Positions 51,161-59,288 of a stretch of 64,000 nucleotides of DNA are shown piece after piece. The notes below the pieces were generated by a model. The model was not told where the DNA came from. It made no database searches and saw only the letters and a list, made by a program, of their open reading frames with translations. Every line of letters begins with the position of its first letter. The stretch's first letter is position 1. This DNA comes from UBA927 sp964361785 (GTDB lineage Bacteria > Patescibacteriota > Microgenomatia > UBA10105 > UBA927): assembly GCA_964361785.1 (NCBI GenBank), contig CAYIBX010000002.1, positions 29,654 to 93,653 on the forward strand, written 5' to 3'. The translations under genes and the position numbers were made by a program.

Positions 51161-51877
51161 ATGACTACTCAACCGATTGCATTCTCTCTTATACTTCCCT
51201 GCTATAACGAACAGAGGCTGATTAAGGAGAGTACAGAGAGAATTATGAGCGCACTAGATGCCGGCGCGTTTACATACGAGATTATTTTCGTGGATGATAA
51301 AAGTTTTGACAAAACAGCACAGTACATAAAAAAAATCTGTAAACGATATTCGTTTTGTCGCGCTGTATTTCACGAGACGAATATGGGACGCGGGAGATCG
51401 GTCATGGATGGGATCGCGAAAGCACGGGCCGAAATAGTAGGGTATATAGATATAGATTGTGAAGTGTCTCCTGTGTATTTGCCATTTATGGTCTCTCTCG
51501 TTACAGAAAAAAAGAGCGATGTGGTTATCGGAAAGCGTTTTTATCGTTCTACCTTAGGATCAATAATGAGGGAAGTGTTTAGTCGCGGGTATCGCTGGCT
51601 AGCAGACACCATGGTAGAGACGGGAGGAGTAGATACAGAGTCAGGATTTAAGGTGTTTCGAAAGAAAAAAATTGTACCCATTTTTGAATCTATAGAGCAT
51701 CAGGGATGGTTTTGGGATACAGAAATTATGGTGTATGCCAAACGGGCGGGATTAAAAATATCAGAAGTGCCGGTACTTTTCCTTCGCCGGTTTGATAAAC
51801 ATTCATCCGTCAATATAGTCAAAGATACAGTAGAATATCTTATACAGCTTATTCGGTTTTCTAGGTCGCTTAAGTAA
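51161..51877 (+). CDS. GT2 polyprenyl-phosphate glycosyltransferase (DPM1-like)
   Basis: 238 aa. SLILPCYNEQ, then FVDDKS (D45-D46), GYIDIDCE (D97-x-D99) and DTESGFKVFRKK are the nucleotide-sugar-binding and acceptor motifs of dolichyl-phosphate-mannose/glucose synthases. WFWDTEIMVYAKRAG is the usual helix near the end. No C-terminal membrane helices, so it is the DPM1-type short form. It would make the lipid-linked sugar used by the GT-C enzymes around it. Its stop lies inside an AGGT/CCTA repeat that ends exactly at the next gene's ATG. Confidence 0.86.
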   Translation: MTTQPIAFSLILPCYNEQRLIKESTERIMSALDAGAFTYEIIFVDDKSFDKTAQYIKKICKRYSFCRAVFHETNMGRGRSVMDGIAKARAEIVGYIDIDCEVSPVYLPFMVSLVTEKKSDVVIGKRFYRSTLGSIMREVFSRGYRWLADTMVETGGVDTESGFKVFRKKKIVPIFESIEHQGWFWDTEIMVYAKRAGLKISEVPVLFLRRFDKHSSVNIVKDTVEYLIQLIRFSRSLK

Positions 51878-51900
51878 CCTAGGTAGCCTAAGCGACCTAT
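51860..51900. repeat. AGGT/CCTA 9-nt-period repeat, copy 5
   Basis: TCTAGGTCGCTTAAGTAACC and onward; contains the stop codon of the DPM1-like gene and fills the gap up to the next ATG. Confidence 0.75.
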
Positions 51901-52434
51901 ATGAAAGCATTACAAACAATAGGTATTTGGCAGGCTTTGCGTTTTGTATGGTTTCAGTGGTATGGATTTCTCATCCACGTTTCTTTGCCGCCAGTACGTG
52001 TGTGGCTATTGCGATGGGCAGGAGCGACGGTGGGGAAGGATACTGTGATTATGGATGTACGGTTTGTCAATATCCATCAACACGGGTTTTCTCGACTTTC
52101 TATTGGGAACAGATGTTTTATAGGAGATGAGGCGATGCTTGATGTGAGAGGCGGTATACGCCTAGAGGATGATGTAACTATTTCAAATAGAGCGTCTATC
52201 GTGACGCATATAAACGTGGGGTTTCCTGACCATCCGTTGCAAAAAATGTATCCGATGAAGGAATCACATGTTTTGGTAAAAAAAGGTGCGTATGTAGCAA
52301 CCGGAGTGATTGTATTGCCAAATGTTTCGATAGGGAAAGAGAGTGTGGTGGCAGCAGGGGCCGTCGTCACAAAATCAGTTTCTGATCATGTATTGGTAGC
52401 TGGTGTGCCGGCGGTGGTGAAGAAAAAGTTATAA
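51901..52434 (+). CDS. Hexapeptide-repeat (left-handed beta-helix) acyltransferase
   Basis: 177 aa. An amphipathic N-terminal region is followed by hexapeptide repeats (VGKDTVIMDVRF, LSIGNRCFIGDEAMLD, IRLEDDVTISNRASIVTH, ATGVIVLPNVSIGKESVVAAGAVVTK). SIVTHINVGFPDHPL includes the likely catalytic His. Ends PAVVKKKL, as in WcaF/maltose-acetyltransferase relatives. It probably O- or N-acetylates a sugar of the surface glycan. The AGGT/CCTA repeat occupies the whole 24-nt gap before its ATG, leaving no Shine-Dalgarno sequence. Confidence 0.86.
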   Translation: MKALQTIGIWQALRFVWFQWYGFLIHVSLPPVRVWLLRWAGATVGKDTVIMDVRFVNIHQHGFSRLSIGNRCFIGDEAMLDVRGGIRLEDDVTISNRASIVTHINVGFPDHPLQKMYPMKESHVLVKKGAYVATGVIVLPNVSIGKESVVAAGAVVTKSVSDHVLVAGVPAVVKKKL

Positions 52435-52473
52435 TAGCATTATTCCTTCCAAAACTGCCTCATAAAAAATGCC

Positions 52474-53430
52474 ATGAAACCATATTTGTCTGTCATTATT
52501 CCCTATTATAATTCTCCAGAAAAGTTGGAGAGACTTCTTCTATCAATTGCGAAAAGTAAAAAGGCGCTGCCATATGAAATTATTATTGTCGATGACGGCT
52601 CAATAGAAAAATTTAAAACAAAACTAAAAATTATTCGACTTCCTCATAATAAAGGTCCGGCAATTGCAAGAAATAGAGGGGTAGAAGCGGCAAAGGGAGA
52701 GTTTGTCGTGTTTTTGGATGGTGATGTAGAGGTGTTTGCCGATACCCTTTGTGAGATCGGCAAAGTATTTACTGATGACCCTGATGTGGTGGCTCTAACC
52801 GGCGTATGGGTGAAGGAGCAACAGTCCAAAGATTTTTTCCCCAACTTTAAAGCGCTTCGGGATTGGAGTTACTGGATAAACGAGCGGGATAAAAGTGGGT
52901 ATTATTTTCTTTTCTCTACGCGCATTGCAGCGATTAAAAAGGCGGTGTTTTTGCGTTTGGGTGGGTTTGATGAGACGTATCCAGCTCCACTAGTAGAAGA
53001 TATAGAGCTCACGTATAGAATTGCGCGTCGATACGCAATAATTTTTGCGCCACAAGTGCGGGTTCGGCATGAATTCGAGAGTTTCTGGCCGATAGCAAAG
53101 AAATATTTCTTACGAGCATACTACTGGACTAAGCTGTATACGAAGCGTAAAAAATTTGATCCGGTCGCTACCACGCTTGCTGAGGCCTTAACGACTCTAT
53201 CTGGTGTAGGGGTAGTCCTTGTGTTTATAGGTTATCTAAGTCACCTAAGATACCTAGGTTACCTATGGGCGGTAGTGTTGGTGTTCCACATCCTCCTCGT
53301 GCGGAAATTTTTGGTCTTTGTCTATCACGAAAAAGGATTGGTATTTATGCTCAAAAGTTTTGTGATCGGACTTTTTCTTTACTGTTTTATCTTTTCAGGC
53401 GTTTTGATGGGGAAAATCAAGAGCCGTTAG
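52474..53430 (+). CDS. GT2 glycosyltransferase with C-terminal membrane helices
   Basis: 318 aa. SVIIPYYNSPEKLERLL, IIIVDDGS (D40-D41), NKGPAIARNRGVEAAKGE, VFLDGDVE (D82-x-D84) and PLVEDIELTYRI (E175-D176, the catalytic-base region) make a complete GT-A fold. Two or three hydrophobic helices close the protein, one of them coded partly by an AGGT/CCTA repeat (IGYLSHLRYLGYLWAV). A membrane-bound transferase that extends a glycan or makes a polyprenyl-linked sugar. Its last 4 nt overlap the convergent O-antigen-ligase-like gene. Confidence 0.85.
   Translation: MKPYLSVIIPYYNSPEKLERLLLSIAKSKKALPYEIIIVDDGSIEKFKTKLKIIRLPHNKGPAIARNRGVEAAKGEFVVFLDGDVEVFADTLCEIGKVFTDDPDVVALTGVWVKEQQSKDFFPNFKALRDWSYWINERDKSGYYFLFSTRIAAIKKAVFLRLGGFDETYPAPLVEDIELTYRIARRYAIIFAPQVRVRHEFESFWPIAKKYFLRAYYWTKLYTKRKKFDPVATTLAEALTTLSGVGVVLVFIGYLSHLRYLGYLWAVVLVFHILLVRKFLVFVYHEKGLVFMLKSFVIGLFLYCFIFSGVLMGKIKSR
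53227..53266. repeat. AGGT/CCTA 9-nt-period repeat, copy 6
   Basis: ATAGGTTATCTAAGTCACCT and onward, coding for IGYLSHLRYLGYL in the membrane part of the GT2 gene. Confidence 0.75.
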
Positions 53431-55304
53431 CGTAAGGCGCTTTTTGGCGTGGGAGTGGGCTTAGGTACTTTGGATTTGATGGTTTCTAGCTCAGTTTTGA
53501 TGCGAGGGAGATCTGGGTCTGTGTCTTTTAAGAGACTCACCACTTTTTGCATAGTACGTGCTGCATTTTCGTATTCACCGACAGATTCGAGTAATTTGGA
53601 GAGATTGTAATACGCTGCCGGATAATCAGGTTTCATCTGGATAGCGGTTTGGAATTCAGCGACTGCACGATTTACATACGCTGATTGTGCTTCTTTATCT
53701 TTCGAGTTTGTGGCAAGTTGCACTAGTACAGAACCAAATTCGGTTCGTAACGTTGGGTTACTTCTGTCTAGAGCGATAGCTTGTAGATATGCATTGAGTG
53801 CCATTTGATCAGCGTCTTTGGTAATAGAAAGAAGATTAGCATAGACGTTAGCAAGATATTGCCACGTGCGCGCATCATGCGGACGAAGTGTAGTAGCAGT
53901 GTTGCCTTCAGAGATAGCGAGTGAGACGAGTTGGTTTATTTGTTGTTTTTCAATATCCGTAAGGTCGGATTTTTGTAAGAGGTTTGTAGCCAACGAGAGA
54001 TTGACCTGAGAAAAAGATATGTGATAGTTGGTCATGGTGGGAACCAGTTGTACGGCTTTGAGACTGTATTTATAGACGTTGGTAGCATCTTTTTCTGATA
54101 GAGCATTTTGGGCCTTCTGCATAGCATATTCTGCGCGGACATATTGTGTAAGGTAATATCCACAGTAACCGATAGCAACAAGAAGGATAAGAGAGAGTAT
54201 GTAGCTTGTATTTTTTGGGATTTCGGTAGGTTTATTTCCTTGTGCCGTCAGAAGGCCGAGCGACACAAAGAAAAGTAGATACATAGGTACAGACCCTGAT
54301 GAAAAAAAGAAGGTGAGTATCGAAAGTATAAAAACGACATTTATCGGTGTAAATTTAGATTTACTTATACTCATTTGTTTAAATCCTATGGCGAAAAGAT
54401 AAAAAAATGTTGCTGTACCGAGTAACCCCATAGTGGTAATCCACTGAAAGATTTCAGTAGTAGCTGAACTAGGAAGCACATTCCAAAATGGTGTGGCGTT
54501 TAAAAACATCGGTTTTGCTGCTGTGTAGAGTGTGGAGAAGTTGGCTATCCCGACGCCAAAAAAGACGTTGTGAGCGCTTTTTAGTGCGTCAAGTGTTATA
54601 TTCCAAGAGGCGCTAAAGGGAAGAATTGTCGTAGAGATAAAACCTTCAGTCGTTAAAAGATACACATGGATCATTGCCGTACCTAGCGTGAGAACGCTAC
54701 AGGCAAACGTGAGATACTTAAAAAGAGAAGATTTTTGATCCTTTGCTTTTATGAAAGCAACGATACTTGCGATAGTCAGTATACTCACGGTGATAAGTGG
54801 ACTGCCGGTTGGGGTAAAGCCTTTGTTTTGCATGAAGCTTGGTAGCATAGTTAAACGGTAAAGAACAGCGAGCTGCAACATGCCGTGGATAGAAAGAAGG
54901 ACGGACGAGGCTATGATAGCAGTGATACAGCGTGATACGAGTTTTGTGGATTGGGGAAGTAAACTTAGGCAAAAACTGAGCACAGACAGTGCAATCAAAA
55001 GCGAGCCTAAGCCGATGATACTTTCAGTTCTTCCTTCAGGATTGAGCGAGAGATTCGTGATGATTGCTCCTCCAAAAAGGACGAGAGGAAGGCGAAGCGG
55101 TGATACGCTTACAGGGACCGTTTGGTGTAACAGCATATCAAGAGTAAGTCCCACGAGGAGTATGAGGGAAATGGCGATGATAAATAGTTGCTTTGGTGTA
55201 CCAAAAAAGTTTGTAAAAACAGGGAGAAAAAGAAGGGGAGTAATAAAAAGGGTGAGGGGAGTAAGGAATTCAACCAGCGTAACGGTAATAGATTTATTTT
55301 GCAT
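53427..55304 (-). CDS. O-antigen-ligase-like membrane protein with TPR tail
   Basis: 625 aa from the ATG at 55,304 (MQNKSITVTLVEF). A longer frame exists, but its first codons (VDKDVVFF) come from a surface-protein tail fragment. About 11-12 helices follow, with SAHNVFFGVGIANFSTLY in the long external loop, as in Wzy_C/WaaL ligases and polymerases. From ~residue 390 there are tetratricopeptide-like helices (VYKYSLKAVQLVPTMTNYH; NAYLQAIALDRSNPTLRTE; AEFQTAIQMKPDYPAAYYN). This fusion is common in Patescibacteria and is thought to join lipid-linked glycans to proteins or polymerise them. A promoter TTGTGT-17-TACGAT can be read 9 nt before this ATG. Confidence 0.76.
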   Translation of the reverse strand: MQNKSITVTLVEFLTPLTLFITPLLFLPVFTNFFGTPKQLFIIAISLILLVGLTLDMLLHQTVPVSVSPLRLPLVLFGGAIITNLSLNPEGRTESIIGLGSLLIALSVLSFCLSLLPQSTKLVSRCITAIIASSVLLSIHGMLQLAVLYRLTMLPSFMQNKGFTPTGSPLITVSILTIASIVAFIKAKDQKSSLFKYLTFACSVLTLGTAMIHVYLLTTEGFISTTILPFSASWNITLDALKSAHNVFFGVGIANFSTLYTAAKPMFLNATPFWNVLPSSATTEIFQWITTMGLLGTATFFYLFAIGFKQMSISKSKFTPINVVFILSILTFFFSSGSVPMYLLFFVSLGLLTAQGNKPTEIPKNTSYILSLILLVAIGYCGYYLTQYVRAEYAMQKAQNALSEKDATNVYKYSLKAVQLVPTMTNYHISFSQVNLSLATNLLQKSDLTDIEKQQINQLVSLAISEGNTATTLRPHDARTWQYLANVYANLLSITKDADQMALNAYLQAIALDRSNPTLRTEFGSVLVQLATNSKDKEAQSAYVNRAVAEFQTAIQMKPDYPAAYYNLSKLLESVGEYENAARTMQKVVSLLKDTDPDLPRIKTELETIKSKVPKPTPTPKSALR

Positions 55305-55349
55305 GCCTGTTTTATCGTACAGAGAATACGAAAAAAACACAACATCTTT

Positions 55350-55380
55350 ATCCACCCCGTCAACGATTCAGCTTTTTGGT
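55350..55380 (-). pseudogene. Surface-protein tail fragment 1 (core only)
   Basis: Reads (minus) ACCAAAAAGCTGAATCGTTG then ACGGGGTGGAT, i.e. KKL, a +1 shift, then IVDGVD, which then runs into the region upstream of the O-antigen-ligase-like gene. The rest of the coiled coil is missing. It shares the +1 insertion (CTGAATCG for CTCATCG) with fragment 3. Confidence 0.7.
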
Positions 55381-55468
55381 CGTAAACTGGTACTATGTTT
55401 GAACGAAATATTGAAAAATCCTTAAAACATAAACGTTAAATTGTAGGTCTTATTGTAGGTCATATAAA

Positions 55469-56674
55469 TCAGCTTGTTCGTATATCGTCGGGAATGAAGC
55501 TTAATTTTGCCTGAATAAATTCGAGCATATTTGTGAAAGTCACTTCTTCTTTTGGAGAAATATTGAGACTATAAAAAGTAGTTTTACCATTTTTTCGTCT
55601 GATTAAAATTTTCTGATTTACCGCTTGTTGTAGATAGTTTACAAAAGTCTGGCGAGCCATTTTGCCTTGAGATACTTTTAATAAATTCTTAAACTGTATC
55701 TCATGTTTTTTTATGAGTGGCTTACAAATTAACCGTATTTGGCTATCAAGTGTTTGGTTGTCTAAGAAAAATTTACGCTTTGTCTCTAGGCTAGTCTTGA
55801 TTACTGATAACATGGATAGGACAAGTGCTTCTTGAAAAAAAGCGGTAAAATGATTTAGATTTTTTCTCTCTAGAGAGAAAAGTAAATATTTATAATAGCG
55901 CTCTTTTTCTTTGTGATAATAATATGATGTACTGTATAGATTTTTCTCATTTATATGGAGCGCGCGCAAAAAAATATGTTCAATGATTCTTGATACTCTC
56001 TTGTTACCATTATTAAATGGGTGTAAGGCATAAAGAGCAGTATGGAAAATGCCCACAGAAGTAATCGTCTGATTATTTTTTAGCCAACTAAGTAACTCAG
56101 AGACCCCTTCGTTTATCAAAATGTAAGGGGCGGGAATGTGGGCACCAACTCGGATAGTATCACTATTTCTCCATTGGCCTGACCGATAGACATCAAAATC
56201 CGGGAGATAAGACTGGAAAACATCTAGTCCTTGAGTGAGTTGTATATGTAATTCTTGAATGAATTGTGGAGTAACTTCTTCGATTCGTATTGTCTGTGAG
56301 TTTCTAAATGTTTTAGCAATATTAAAAAATTCTAGTTTTTCATAATCTTTGCGTGTAATTTTCTTTTTAGCTTTGATTTTTTCAGATATAAAAGAATAAT
56401 CCTTGTTTGAGAGGATAAAAGCATACAAGTCTTGTGCTTCTTGGAGTGTGAGACTGGAGTTTTCGGCTTTAGAAATTGCAAATGAAGCTAATAGTTCGTT
56501 CTTGCTAATGAGATTTTTTTCTATATCTGGATCTAAGAATAGTTGTTCGTATTGATTAAGGTCACTATCAAGTTGCAAGATTTCTTTGTCTGTAAAGGGT
56601 AACAAACTAGGAGTTAAGATTAGCTGATCCAGAAAGGGCTTGTTAAATAATTTGAGAGTTGTAGCGCTGTTCAT
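55469..56674 (-). CDS. fic: Fic domain protein with N-terminal inhibitory helix
   Basis: 401 aa. The Fic motif is H218-PFNNGNKRVSR229; the usual Gly between Asn and Arg is Lys225, while the catalytic His and both Arg are kept. An upstream helix SFAISKAENSSLTLQEA resembles the class II inhibitory helix (S/TxxxE-G/N) with E71-N72, but the Ser/Thr is displaced by one residue. A C-terminal winged-helix-like part (MARQTFVNYLQQAVNQKILIRRKNGKTTFY) may bind DNA. Fic enzymes transfer AMP or other nucleotides to target proteins. The gene has its own promoter with three repeated boxes and stands alone between two tail fragments. Confidence 0.85.
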   Translation of the reverse strand: MNSATTLKLFNKPFLDQLILTPSLLPFTDKEILQLDSDLNQYEQLFLDPDIEKNLISKNELLASFAISKAENSSLTLQEAQDLYAFILSNKDYSFISEKIKAKKKITRKDYEKLEFFNIAKTFRNSQTIRIEEVTPQFIQELHIQLTQGLDVFQSYLPDFDVYRSGQWRNSDTIRVGAHIPAPYILINEGVSELLSWLKNNQTITSVGIFHTALYALHPFNNGNKRVSRIIEHIFLRALHINEKNLYSTSYYYHKEKERYYKYLLFSLERKNLNHFTAFFQEALVLSMLSVIKTSLETKRKFFLDNQTLDSQIRLICKPLIKKHEIQFKNLLKVSQGKMARQTFVNYLQQAVNQKILIRRKNGKTTFYSLNISPKEEVTFTNMLEFIQAKLSFIPDDIRTS

Positions 56675-56680
56675 AATTAG

Positions 56681-56734
56681 TTAGTCTAATATTAGTCTAG
56701 TTATTAGTCTAACCAATGATAGTAATAATGTCAA
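56681..56734 (-). promoter_or_regulatory. fic promoter with three TAGACTAA boxes
   Basis: Minus strand: TTGACA (56,729-56,734), 17-nt spacer, TAGACT (56,706-56,711). TAGACTAA occurs at 56,704-56,711, 56,692-56,699 and 56,681-56,688, spaced 12 and 11 nt, so on one face of the helix. The first copy is the -10 box itself. A repressor operator, perhaps for Fic's own winged-helix-like end, is inference. Confidence 0.6.
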
Positions 56735-56746
56735 TTCCTAGTGAGA

Positions 56747-56875
56747 TTATTTGACCTTGATTAATTCTCTTAATTCGTCGATTTGTGTTTGCAGCGTATC
56801 TATCTGCTTCTGCTGAGACTCAATGGTTTGCTGCTGCTCATCAACCTTGTCTGAAAGTTCATTGAGCTTTTTTAA
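56747..56875 (-). pseudogene. Surface-protein tail fragment 2 (long coiled coil)
   Basis: The minus strand codes for LKKLNELSDKVDEQQQTIES and on to QTQIDELRELIKVK and a stop at 56,747. It has no start codon and begins at the AbiEii-like stop (TAA shared with the first codon region). Its sequence diverges from the other tails, so it came from a different paralog. Confidence 0.8.
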
Positions 56876-57483
56876 GATAAACTAATGTCGATAAGCTTTT
56901 TCTTGACTATACTGTTATCGACAGAAAATCCCGGCATATATTCAACCGGTTCAATATAACTAATATCGGAGTGGTAGGCAAGTTGTATGCGGAAAAGTTT
57001 TTCGTCAAATTCTCCTGCAGAATAATATTTCCTTGCAATGTTAACTATTTCTTTTAACGAATGATGCTGAAGGATAAAATAGAGATCAACATAATCTTTC
57101 CATTTTGAGCGACGTCCCAAAGCAAAAGCCTTCATAGCGGCGATACCCATAGGATCCGGCATGGTAATAATATCATCGAGTTTTTCTACGTGCTCAACCT
57201 GATACTCGTAACGAAAAAAAGTCATTTTGATATTATCTGCAATAAGAGTTAATTGATCTGTTTCGTCGACATAAATTCTATCAATATGATGGTTTTTGCG
57301 GATTAAACGTAATATCTTTTGATTTTCGAATGATTTTTTGGTAAACAGATCAAAATCTATCGAACGACGGTGTCCGTACTGCAGAGCCAGAGCAGTACCA
57401 CCAACCAAATAAAAATCACCGGAAAACTCCTTTATCAGTGCGAGAAGGGCTAATTGATCCAGAGTAAGAACCTCTTTATGCAT
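56872..57483 (-). CDS. AbiEii/AbiGii-type nucleotidyltransferase toxin
   Basis: 203 aa. FYLVGGTALALQYGHRRSIDFDLF is the DUF1814 signature: GG(T)xL for the nucleotide and R-x-S-x-D-x-D for the metals (written here in two parts: GGTALALQYGHR and RSIDFDLF). GRRSKWKDYVDLYFIL contains the conserved KDxxDL. Members are NTP-transferring toxins of type IV toxin-antitoxin or abortive-infection systems. The upstream small gene overlaps by 8 nt and is probably the partner. The last codons KKKLIDISLS resemble the KKLIVDGVD core of the tail fragments, so the C-terminus may have been changed when the cassette joined the tail. Confidence 0.85.
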   Translation of the reverse strand: MHKEVLTLDQLALLALIKEFSGDFYLVGGTALALQYGHRRSIDFDLFTKKSFENQKILRLIRKNHHIDRIYVDETDQLTLIADNIKMTFFRYEYQVEHVEKLDDIITMPDPMGIAAMKAFALGRRSKWKDYVDLYFILQHHSLKEIVNIARKYYSAGEFDEKLFRIQLAYHSDISYIEPVEYMPGFSVDNSIVKKKLIDISLS

Positions 57484-57751
57484 AGGTATGGCGTTTAAAA
57501 TAGAGCTTAAAATAATTACGGGCTTTTGGTAAAAGATTATTTCTGGGCATGCTGTCTAAGAAAGTAAAGACGCGGGCAAGAGCATTGATGCCGGTAATTT
57601 TACTGAGTTTTTTAAACTCGCTCCAAGTTCCATAGTTTAAAACAGCCTCGGTGATAGACCGGATATCCAACTGATCGTATGATTTGGTATACCAGATAAG
57701 GCTGGGGTCATTCCTGATAATATCTCTGGCTCGGTCTAACTTTTTATCCAT
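57476..57751 (-). CDS. Small helical partner of the AbiEii-like toxin
   Basis: 91 aa, no membrane segment. LIWYTKSYDQLDIRSITEAV, then NYGTWSEFKKLSKITGINAL and RNNLLPKARNYFKLYFKR match, by memory of the pattern, the short proteins regularly found upstream of DUF1814 toxins. Probably an antitoxin or regulatory subunit, though it is not the winged-helix AbiEi type. It overlaps the toxin gene by 8 nt, so the two are translationally coupled. Confidence 0.65.
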   Translation of the reverse strand: MDKKLDRARDIIRNDPSLIWYTKSYDQLDIRSITEAVLNYGTWSEFKKLSKITGINALARVFTFLDSMPRNNLLPKARNYFKLYFKRHTYA

Positions 57752-57757
57752 ACGTTC

Positions 57758-57763
57758 ATTATA
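57758..57763 (-). promoter_or_regulatory. -10 box of the AbiEii-like pair, leaderless
   Basis: Minus strand TATAAT, six bases before the ATG at 57,751. The -35 region (TTCAGT at 17 nt) is weak and lies in the conserved sequence just after tail fragment 3. Confidence 0.5.
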
Positions 57764-57802
57764 ACATGACTATTTTGCTTACTGAAGACTGATAACTGAG
57801 GT

Positions 57803-57887
57803 TTATTTCTTCAGCTCTTTCACTATCTTTTGGAGTTCCTCAATCTGTCCACCCCCCCCCACCCCGCCGACGATTCAGCTTTTTGGT
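57803..57887 (-). pseudogene. Surface-protein tail fragment 3 with G tract
   Basis: Minus strand: KKL, +1 shift, IVGGV, a run of nine Gs (57,852-57,860 as C on the plus strand), then QIEELQKIVKELKK and a stop at 57,803. The middle of the coiled coil (VLKKLNELS to QQR) is missing. The final codons of the first ATPase gene are read from its beginning in another frame. Confidence 0.8.
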
Positions 57888-59152
57888 TGTAAAAAGAACT
57901 CGGATAGCGAGACTGCCTTGATCGGTACGGGAATAGAAATTTTTTCTAAATCGCTGGCGGTTATGATTTTAAGATTTGAAGAGCTTAATTTTTTACCGGT
58001 TCGCAGCAGTGCACCAAATTCCCGTTTTTGTGTCTCGCGGTCAGAAAGATCCGAACAAACCTGAATGAGTTCTTCCGGCTGTCCATTTTTTAGAACGACA
58101 AAATCAATTTCATCGGATTTTCTTTCATTTTGAAAATAATAAGCTTCCTTGTCTGCCGTCCGTAAAAGGCATGCAACTAAATTTTCCAAAAGTCGTCCGC
58201 TATTTTGCGAAAATTTTGTGGAGAGGGTTGTTATAAAACCGTTATCTACAAAAAATGCTTTTTGCGGTCGGGTCATCTGATGACGTAGAGAAAATGAAAA
58301 ATGAGGAAGTGGGGCAAAAAGATAAGATGAAGAAAGATAAGAAAAATAATTACCGACCGTATTTTTACCAACTTTTATGCCCTGGCTTTTCAAATCACGA
58401 TAAATTTTTGATAGAGAAAAGTAGGTTGAATTAAAAAGTAGTCTTGCGACCGTTTTTAACGGTTCCTCGTTTTTGAGATTAAAGCGTTCCATGATCTCCC
58501 GCCTTATGACTGTCCGAAAATATTCCTGTAAAATATTAATTTTGTCCTCTGGTCTTGCTCTGACGATTTCCGGCAAACCGCCAAAAGTAAGGTATTCGTT
58601 GAAAAGAAAATTAAATTGGGATTTCTCCTGATTTCTTAGCTCGTTTTTAAAAATTAAAAATTCACGGAAATTTAAAGGAAAAACTTTTTGTTCCAGAGAG
58701 CGCCCACGCAGTTCCGTCGGTAGTTCAAAACTACTCATTTTGGAAGATGAACCTGTCAAAAAAATTTGTATGTTTTCGTTATCTAAAATTCGGCGGATAT
58801 ATTTTGACCAAAGGGGAACGTTTTGCACTTCATCTAAAAACAAAAATTTTGGTTTTTGACCAAAATGTGCTTGGAAGGCGGGGAGAAGATCGGTTAAGAC
58901 CTGAGTCGTTAAAGGTATTCGTTCGTCTTCGAAATTAAGATAAAAAATATCTTTCTTGGAGTATGTTTGCAGTAATTTTGAAATAGCAGAAAGCAAAAGA
59001 TAGGTTTTTCCGGTACGGCGAAAACCGGTGATCACGAGAATTTTATTGATTTGACCAAAACCGGAAACAGAGACTTCCTTTTCACGCGGAAAAATGTGCG
59101 GCAGAGTTTTTTGTTCCCACTCTGACAGTATTGTTTCCCAAAATGACAACAT
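57875..59152 (-). CDS. AAA ATPase, DUF4143 type (ATPase 1)
   Basis: 425 aa. Walker A GFRRTGKT (K49), YLNFEDERIP, Walker B FLFLDEVQ (D107-E108), sensor FLTGSSS, ELRGRSLEQKVFPLNFREF, and FGGLPEIV are the fixed landmarks of this family. DEIDFVVLKNGQPEELIQVC is the C-terminal PD-(D/E)xK-like segment of DUF4143. Such ATPases are abundant in Patescibacteria and archaea; their function is unknown, with defence or DNA handling often suggested. The stop codon (QPKS-stop) is supplied by tail fragment 3. Closest in the window to ATPase 3. Confidence 0.88.
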   Translation of the reverse strand: MLSFWETILSEWEQKTLPHIFPREKEVSVSGFGQINKILVITGFRRTGKTYLLLSAISKLLQTYSKKDIFYLNFEDERIPLTTQVLTDLLPAFQAHFGQKPKFLFLDEVQNVPLWSKYIRRILDNENIQIFLTGSSSKMSSFELPTELRGRSLEQKVFPLNFREFLIFKNELRNQEKSQFNFLFNEYLTFGGLPEIVRARPEDKINILQEYFRTVIRREIMERFNLKNEEPLKTVARLLFNSTYFSLSKIYRDLKSQGIKVGKNTVGNYFSYLSSSYLFAPLPHFSFSLRHQMTRPQKAFFVDNGFITTLSTKFSQNSGRLLENLVACLLRTADKEAYYFQNERKSDEIDFVVLKNGQPEELIQVCSDLSDRETQKREFGALLRTGKKLSSSNLKIITASDLEKISIPVPIKAVSLSEFFLQPKS

Positions 59153-59161
59153 AATACAAAA

Positions 59162-59190
59162 ATGTTACCAAACCAGATTAATTTTGTCAA
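59162..59190 (-). promoter_or_regulatory. ATPase 1 promoter, near-leaderless
   Basis: Minus strand: TTGACA (59,185-59,190), 17-nt spacer, TAACAT (59,162-59,167), 9 nt to the ATG. Same layout as the ATPase 2 promoter. Confidence 0.7.
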
Positions 59191-59207
59191 GTTGAGTGTC
59201 AAACGGC

Positions 59208-59288
59208 TTATTTCTTCTTTAGCTCTTCTACCGTTTTTTTAATCTCCTCAATCTACCTAAAAATATCCACCCCGTCGACGATGAGCTT
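59208..59288 (-). pseudogene. Surface-protein tail fragment 4
   Basis: Minus strand AAGCTCATCGTCGACGGGGT begins directly at the ATPase 2 stop codon: KLIVDGVDIL, then an internal deletion and frame change, then IEEIKKTVEELKKK and a stop at 59,208. The coiled-coil middle is missing. Confidence 0.8.

Noticed and set aside
55305..55355. N-terminal extension of the O-antigen-ligase-like protein
   Set aside because: The GTG start and following codons (VDKDVVFF) are the in-frame end of tail fragment 1; the ATG at 55,304 leads straight into the membrane domain.
54880..55425. 181-aa plus-strand open frame antisense to the O-antigen-ligase-like gene
   Set aside because: Arg/Ser-rich, no domain, no promoter or ribosome site; lies opposite a clear membrane-protein gene and across a tail fragment.
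57850..57890. Typical integron attC site
   Set aside because: No recognisable R/L core (GTTRRRY) pairs were found in the tail sequences and no integrase is in the window; only the layout is integron-like.
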